DNA of 9,082 nt from Candidatus Woesearchaeota archaeon. GTDB lineage: Archaea > Nanobdellota > Nanobdellia > Woesearchaeales > GW2011-AR4. Both the position numbers and the translations under genes were made by a program. The notes beneath the pieces were generated by a model. It was given only the letters and a program-made list of their open reading frames with translations, ran no database searches and was not told where the DNA came from. Positions 5,800 through 9,082 of this stretch are shown here, piece by piece (position 1 is the stretch's first letter; the number at the start of each line of letters is the position of its first letter). The stretch spans positions 1 to 9,082 of the forward strand of contig JAGVXR010000087.1 of the NCBI GenBank assembly GCA_018303645.1, in the 5' to 3' direction.

Positions 5800-7934
5800 C
5801 TTGACCCAATTCTTACTAAATCATCAATGGTAGGAATGCTGTCTGGAAAATGATTAGCTATAATGTTTCTTGAACGGATATCATCTATTGTTGCTTGTAA
5901 TCTTTGCTTTTTTTCTCTACTAACCCCTGCTTTTTTTGATAACTCTCTTTGAGCTTCTATGTAATCTTGTCCAACTGCATCAGTCCAAAGTTTTTGAAGA
6001 ACTCTGTTTACTCTTTCTTGATTTATAGGCAACACCGCCTCTGATGTCTCTCGGTTTTCTGAAGACCATCTTAGCAATTCATCCCACATAAATTGTCTTT
6101 GGTGGTAAATAGAGTAATGAGTTGTAGTTTTGTAGGGCGTTTGGATTAAGTCAAAAAGTTCTGTGAAGGCTTTGTCTAATTCTGTGCTTCCATATTTCTT
6201 TTTGTAAGGAATATTATATTCTAAGTCTCTTGGCTTTTTGAGTTTAATTTCATGCATGTATTTTGGATTAAGCACAATCGCTTCTCCTTCCCTGAAAACC
6301 ATTTTTGAGTCTCTAGGCAAGACTAAGCGTGTTGCTTTATATGTTCCAATGTATTGCTTATTTTGAAGCAGCCATCTCAATGTCACTAAAGCTGAATTTA
6401 CATAGAAATTAACATATTCATCCCTATTTCCGCCTTCATATTTATCTTTTTCGGGCGGAAATCCTGTCATTAAAAATGCATGAGGTATTACTCCGTTATC
6501 AAATAGAGCACGAGCGAGTGCGCTGTCATTAAATGGCCGCCTTCCTTTCACCATACTTTCTAATGTTTCTTTGTCATTGCTTTCAAACCCAATTTGCAAG
6601 AATCTGAAATATTTTCTAATTTTTTCTATTGCAGCAATATCTAAATTTCCATTTGAAAACTGATCTGTTCTTGTGTAGCCATCAATTACTGCCCCTATTC
6701 TACGCTTTTCTAATTCTTCTGCCAAAGCAAGCATGAATTTTCTGCTAAGAGTTTCATTTCCAAAGCTGAAATATTTTGTGCCATATCTTTTTTGGTAATA
6801 CTCAATATCTTCAGCAACATTCTGAGCAGAACGTGCTAAGCCTGAATTTGGGATATTATTGCCGGTTGGAATTGCACAAAACTCACAATTGTTCTTGACA
6901 TAAGGGCATCCTCTTTGCGTGTACAAAGCTATAACAGGAGAAGGTGTCCAAAAAACCTGTTGCTTTCCGTCTATTCCTGTAAAAATTTCATCGAAATCAG
7001 GTCTTGGTAAATCATTTGGGTGTAAGTTTGGAAGTTTTTCTTTATCTAGGTTTAATACAATCTTTCCATCTTTTTTGTATATAACTTGGTTTACACTAGC
7101 TAAATCTAACTCAAATTCTTTTTGAGTAGCAGCAGATGCTTCAATAACTTGTCCAAAAGGTGCTTCCCCATTTTTCAATACAATTGCATCTAAAGAATCA
7201 AATAATCTTCTGTTAAGTTCGTCATCTTGTGATAGAACATCCTCAAATCTTGAAATATAATTACCACCTAGCACTACTTTTATATTTGGACTTGCTTCTT
7301 TTATCATTGAAGCTAGGAGAAATGTTGGAATTAGCTGATCTGTGAGAAAAATCGATAAGCCAACAACGTCATAGCCATTAACAATAATGTGAGGAACTAC
7401 AACCTCTCGATAATACTGATAGAATAAGTTTTTCTGCCTATTTTCAGGGCTTGTTGCATCTAAAATACCCTGTCTGCTATTTGCCGAATATTCAGATACA
7501 TAAGTAAAAGTATTCCCTCTTAACTTTAAAGATTCTTTGTCAAGCCTATGTAACTCTTGGTGTTGCTTGCTTATTTTGTCCAATGTTTCTTCAAGTGTCT
7601 GATGCGCCTCGATAAATTTTGGTATGTCTTGATAAACTCTAATATCTCTCTGAGCTTTATATGCCTGCATTATTCTTGCAGCTTCTTCTTGAGGAAATCT
7701 TTTTGCTAATTCTTCAGGACTTAAAATATAAGAAAAGTAGATTGCATCAAGGTCTTTTTGTGTTACTTGAGTATTTGGCAAAGTTTGTTGCAGATATGCT
7801 TTTAGATATGGCAAAGCAGGATGCGGTGATGTAGGCGGATGAGATTGAGGACATGTAGCTAAAAATACTTTAAGAGAAACATCTTTATTAGGTTCAAAAT
7901 AACCCATAGATTTCTCTAAGCTTTGTATTTTCAT
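5796..7934 (-). CDS. B12-binding-type radical SAM protein with CX6CX2C cluster motif
   Basis: The protein has 712 residues. The N-terminus has a Rossmann-like opening (LKVFLATCPQS, 21-31), the phrase HPALPYLKAYLQ (38-49) that parallels the 'PPLGLAYLAAYL' start of B12-dependent radical SAM proteins, and DLDAIYFSYILSPEE (61-75). A helical, partly charged insert (80-180) follows. The core of a B12-binding fold is at about 186-226 (DVVGLSIFLTDQ ... KVVLGGNYIS), lacking the DxHxxG motif, as is usual in this class. The radical SAM barrel starts with TQRGCPYVKNNCEFCAIP: Cys343, Cys350 and Cys353 would bind the 4Fe-4S cluster, spaced CX6CX2C rather than CX3CX2C. LQIGFESNDKETLESMVKG (446-464) is a typical later barrel motif. 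The charged C-terminal 180 residues match nothing I know. Such enzymes often methylate or rearrange substrates; no substrate can be named. It is transcribed divergently from the tandem Lrp regulator, which may control it. Confidence 0.85.
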   Translation of the reverse strand: MKIQSLEKSMGYFEPNKDVSLKVFLATCPQSHPPTSPHPALPYLKAYLQQTLPNTQVTQKDLDAIYFSYILSPEELAKRFPQEEAARIMQAYKAQRDIRVYQDIPKFIEAHQTLEETLDKISKQHQELHRLDKESLKLRGNTFTYVSEYSANSRQGILDATSPENRQKNLFYQYYREVVVPHIIVNGYDVVGLSIFLTDQLIPTFLLASMIKEASPNIKVVLGGNYISRFEDVLSQDDELNRRLFDSLDAIVLKNGEAPFGQVIEASAATQKEFELDLASVNQVIYKKDGKIVLNLDKEKLPNLHPNDLPRPDFDEIFTGIDGKQQVFWTPSPVIALYTQRGCPYVKNNCEFCAIPTGNNIPNSGLARSAQNVAEDIEYYQKRYGTKYFSFGNETLSRKFMLALAEELEKRRIGAVIDGYTRTDQFSNGNLDIAAIEKIRKYFRFLQIGFESNDKETLESMVKGRRPFNDSALARALFDNGVIPHAFLMTGFPPEKDKYEGGNRDEYVNFYVNSALVTLRWLLQNKQYIGTYKATRLVLPRDSKMVFREGEAIVLNPKYMHEIKLKKPRDLEYNIPYKKKYGSTELDKAFTELFDLIQTPYKTTTHYSIYHQRQFMWDELLRWSSENRETSEAVLPINQERVNRVLQKLWTDAVGQDYIEAQRELSKKAGVSREKKQRLQATIDDIRSRNIIANHFPDSIPTIDDLVRIGSS

Positions 7935-7953
7935 AACTTATAAGTAGTAAATC

Positions 7954-7964
7954 AATATAATAAA
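7954..7964 (-). promoter_or_regulatory. Leaderless-type promoter of the radical SAM gene
   Basis: The minus strand reads TTTATTATATT, with its centre about 26 bases ahead of the ATG at 7934. Predicted transcription starts essentially at the start codon, and no Shine-Dalgarno sequence is present between. This is one half of the divergent promoter region. Confidence 0.5.
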
Positions 7965-7992
7965 TCTTTTCTTTAAATTTTTTCACAAAATA

Positions 7993-8006
7993 ACAAAATT
8001 TATATA
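7993..8006 (+). promoter_or_regulatory. Leaderless-type promoter of the Lrp/AsnC gene
   Basis: TTTATATA at 7999-8006 is a near-ideal archaeal TATA box, preceded by CAAAA, which may serve as a BRE. Its centre is about 27 bases ahead of the ATG at 8030, implying a leaderless transcript. It lies back-to-back with the promoter of the radical SAM gene. Confidence 0.65.
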
Positions 8007-8008
8007 CT

Positions 8009-8021
8009 ATTATGTAATAAT
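8009..8021. promoter_or_regulatory. Dyad ATTAT-GTA-ATAAT between TATA box and start, possible autoregulatory operator
   Basis: Five-base perfect arms flank a three-base centre. The position, between the TATA box and the transcription start of the Lrp gene, is where a bound repressor would block RNA polymerase. Lrp/AsnC proteins commonly bind AT-rich dyads and repress themselves, so this is a plausible site. In such AT-rich DNA the dyad may also be fortuitous. Confidence 0.35.
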
Positions 8022-8029
8022 GTGAATTT

Positions 8030-9028
8030 ATGAGCAATGAATATCAACTAGACACCAAAGACAGAAAAATACTTTCAGAACTAGACGTAGATGCAAGGCA
8101 GTCAAATAGTCAAATAGGCAAGAAGGTTGGATTAAGCAAAGAAGTAGTCAAATACAGGATTGACAGATTAATTGAAAATGGTATCATATTAAGATTTCAT
8201 ACTGTTATAAATTATTTCAAATTGGGCATCGTCAAATTTAAGCTTTATTTGAGATTAACAAATGTAAATAAAGAAAAATTAGAAGAGATAGGACAATACT
8301 TTTACAAGCATAACAAAACTGAATGGGTTGTCACAACAACAGGAAGGTGGGACATGATTGTTGGCTTTTTAGTGCATAATGTCAATGAATTTGATGATGA
8401 AGTTCAAATTGTTCTTAATAAATTCTCAAATTATATACAAGATAAAGCGGTTACAACTACAATATACTTAGCACATCATACAAGAGAATTCTTGAGAAGC
8501 GAGCCCACCAAAGAAATATCAAAAATTGTCTATCACACTACAAAAGACAAGCAGGAAAAAATTGATAATATTGATGAAGAAATAATCAAAATATTGACAA
8601 ATAATGCTAGAATTCCTGTAACAGATATGGCTAAAAGATTAAATACAACACCAAGGATTATTCAGTATCATCTTAAAGAATTAGAAAGAAAAAAGATTAT
8701 TTTAGCTTACAAAGTTCATTTAGACCCAAAAGCCATTGGTAGAATATTTTGCAAATCCATAATTTATTTAACAAATGTTACACAAAATAAATTAAATATA
8801 TTTATTAACTATGCTTCATCTTTGTCAGGAGCAATCTGGCCTCAAAGAGTAATGGGCAACTGGGATTTTGAGCTTGATTTTGAATTAGAAAGTTATGACA
8901 AATTTCAGGATATAATATTAAATTTAAAGGAGAAGTTTCCTGACATTATAAAAAATTATGAATTTTGTATTGTTTCAAAGGAGTTTAAATTGGATTTGTT
9001 TCCAAATTGCTACAGGGAGATAAACTAA
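8030..9028 (+). CDS. Tandem Lrp/AsnC-family transcription regulator
   Basis: This 332-residue protein contains two Lrp/AsnC units in a row. Unit 1 has a winged HTH at about 6-55 (LDTKDRKILSELDVDARQSN, then IGKKVGLSKEVVKYRIDRLIENGII) and an alpha/beta partner domain at about 60-155. Unit 2 has a second HTH at about 183-235 (NIDEEIIKILTNNARIPV, then MAKRLNTTPRIIQYHLKELERKKII) and a second partner domain to the end. The paired sequences TTTGRWDMIVGF (unit 1) and RVMGNWDFELDFEL (unit 2) show that the two halves are homologous. Ordinary Lrp proteins are about 150 residues with one unit, so this form is a fused dimer. The partner domains lack an obvious family-standard ligand signature, so the effector is unknown. 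It is divergent from the radical SAM gene and one base upstream of a membrane transporter-like gene, making both likely targets. Confidence 0.9.
   Translation: MSNEYQLDTKDRKILSELDVDARQSNSQIGKKVGLSKEVVKYRIDRLIENGIILRFHTVINYFKLGIVKFKLYLRLTNVNKEKLEEIGQYFYKHNKTEWVVTTTGRWDMIVGFLVHNVNEFDDEVQIVLNKFSNYIQDKAVTTTIYLAHHTREFLRSEPTKEISKIVYHTTKDKQEKIDNIDEEIIKILTNNARIPVTDMAKRLNTTPRIIQYHLKELERKKIILAYKVHLDPKAIGRIFCKSIIYLTNVTQNKLNIFINYASSLSGAIWPQRVMGNWDFELDFELESYDKFQDIILNLKEKFPDIIKNYEFCIVSKEFKLDLFPNCYREIN
9014..9019 (+). promoter_or_regulatory. Shine-Dalgarno site of the last, partial gene
   Basis: AGGGAG lies about ten bases before the ATG at 9030, inside the end of the Lrp gene. It supports 9030 as the start of an internal operon gene, in contrast with the leaderless first genes of this window. 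Confidence 0.55.
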
Positions 9029-9029
9029 A

Positions 9030-9082
9030 ATGCAGTCATGGATTTATTTTGCAATGGCAGCCCAGCTTATCTGGGCTTTCAC
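9030..9082 (+). CDS. Membrane protein start, probably EamA/DMT-type transporter (partial)
   Basis: Seventeen codons are visible before the right edge: MQSWIYFAMAAQLIWAF. The pattern of a short polar start, W-x-x-x-A, and L-x-W within one hydrophobic helix resembles the first helix of EamA/DMT-family transporters, which often read 'WxxYALLAxLLWG'. The start is one base after the Lrp stop and has a Shine-Dalgarno sequence, so it is co-transcribed with the regulator. This suggests the regulator may respond to the transported metabolite (inference). With so little sequence the family call is tentative, while the existence of a gene here is likely. Confidence 0.55.
   Translation, partial: MQSWIYFAMAAQLIWAF

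Noticed and set aside
9059..9077. Inverted repeat AGCCCAG-CTTAT-CTGGGCT near the right edge
   Set aside because: It lies inside the coding start of the transporter-like gene and encodes a normal TM helix; most likely coincidental, and the flanking sequence is missing.

Overview
The window looks like part of an AT-rich archaeal chromosome, most likely a DPANN-type lineage (Woesearchaeota-like is my inference). The evidence is: TATA-like boxes about 26 bases upstream of start codons, several of them apparently leaderless; a tandem Lrp/AsnC regulator with two HTH-plus-ligand units; a membrane-anchored beta-propeller protein and small Cys-rich secreted proteins; and compact gene spacing. No rRNA, tRNA, transposase or CRISPR array was recognised. 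Family assignments come from reading motifs, not from a database search.

Region 1 (1-1868, minus strand) is a surface-protein operon read right to left. It holds a 505-residue anchored protein with three Asp-box (BNR) motifs, a 69-residue lipoprotein with a Cys-rich mini-domain, and the start of a secreted protein with the same CGN...EA signature that runs off the left edge. The first gene has an ATC codon exactly where its ATG should be, behind a good Shine-Dalgarno sequence and a TATA box.

Region 2 (1869-2363) has no conventional gene. It contains the promoter of region 1, an unassigned candidate structured RNA at about 2007-2172 (long closing stem, three-way junction, two hairpin arms), a possible 24-codon ORF behind a strong AAGGAGG, and the purN promoter.

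Region 3 (2364-5758, plus strand) is a tight operon of purN, a small two-TM protein with a His-rich tail, and purH, followed by a permease of the ArsP_1/DUF318 type with its own promoter-like sequence. PurN and PurH are the two 10-formyltetrahydrofolate-using steps of purine synthesis, so the cluster is coherent. The embedded membrane protein is unexplained.

Region 4 (5796-9082) has a divergent pair: a 712-residue B12-binding-type radical SAM protein (minus strand, unusual CX6CX2C cluster motif) and a tandem Lrp/AsnC regulator (plus strand). They share a 95-base intergenic region with one leaderless promoter each way and a small dyad. Immediately after the regulator is the start of a membrane protein, probably an EamA/DMT-type transporter, cut by the right edge.
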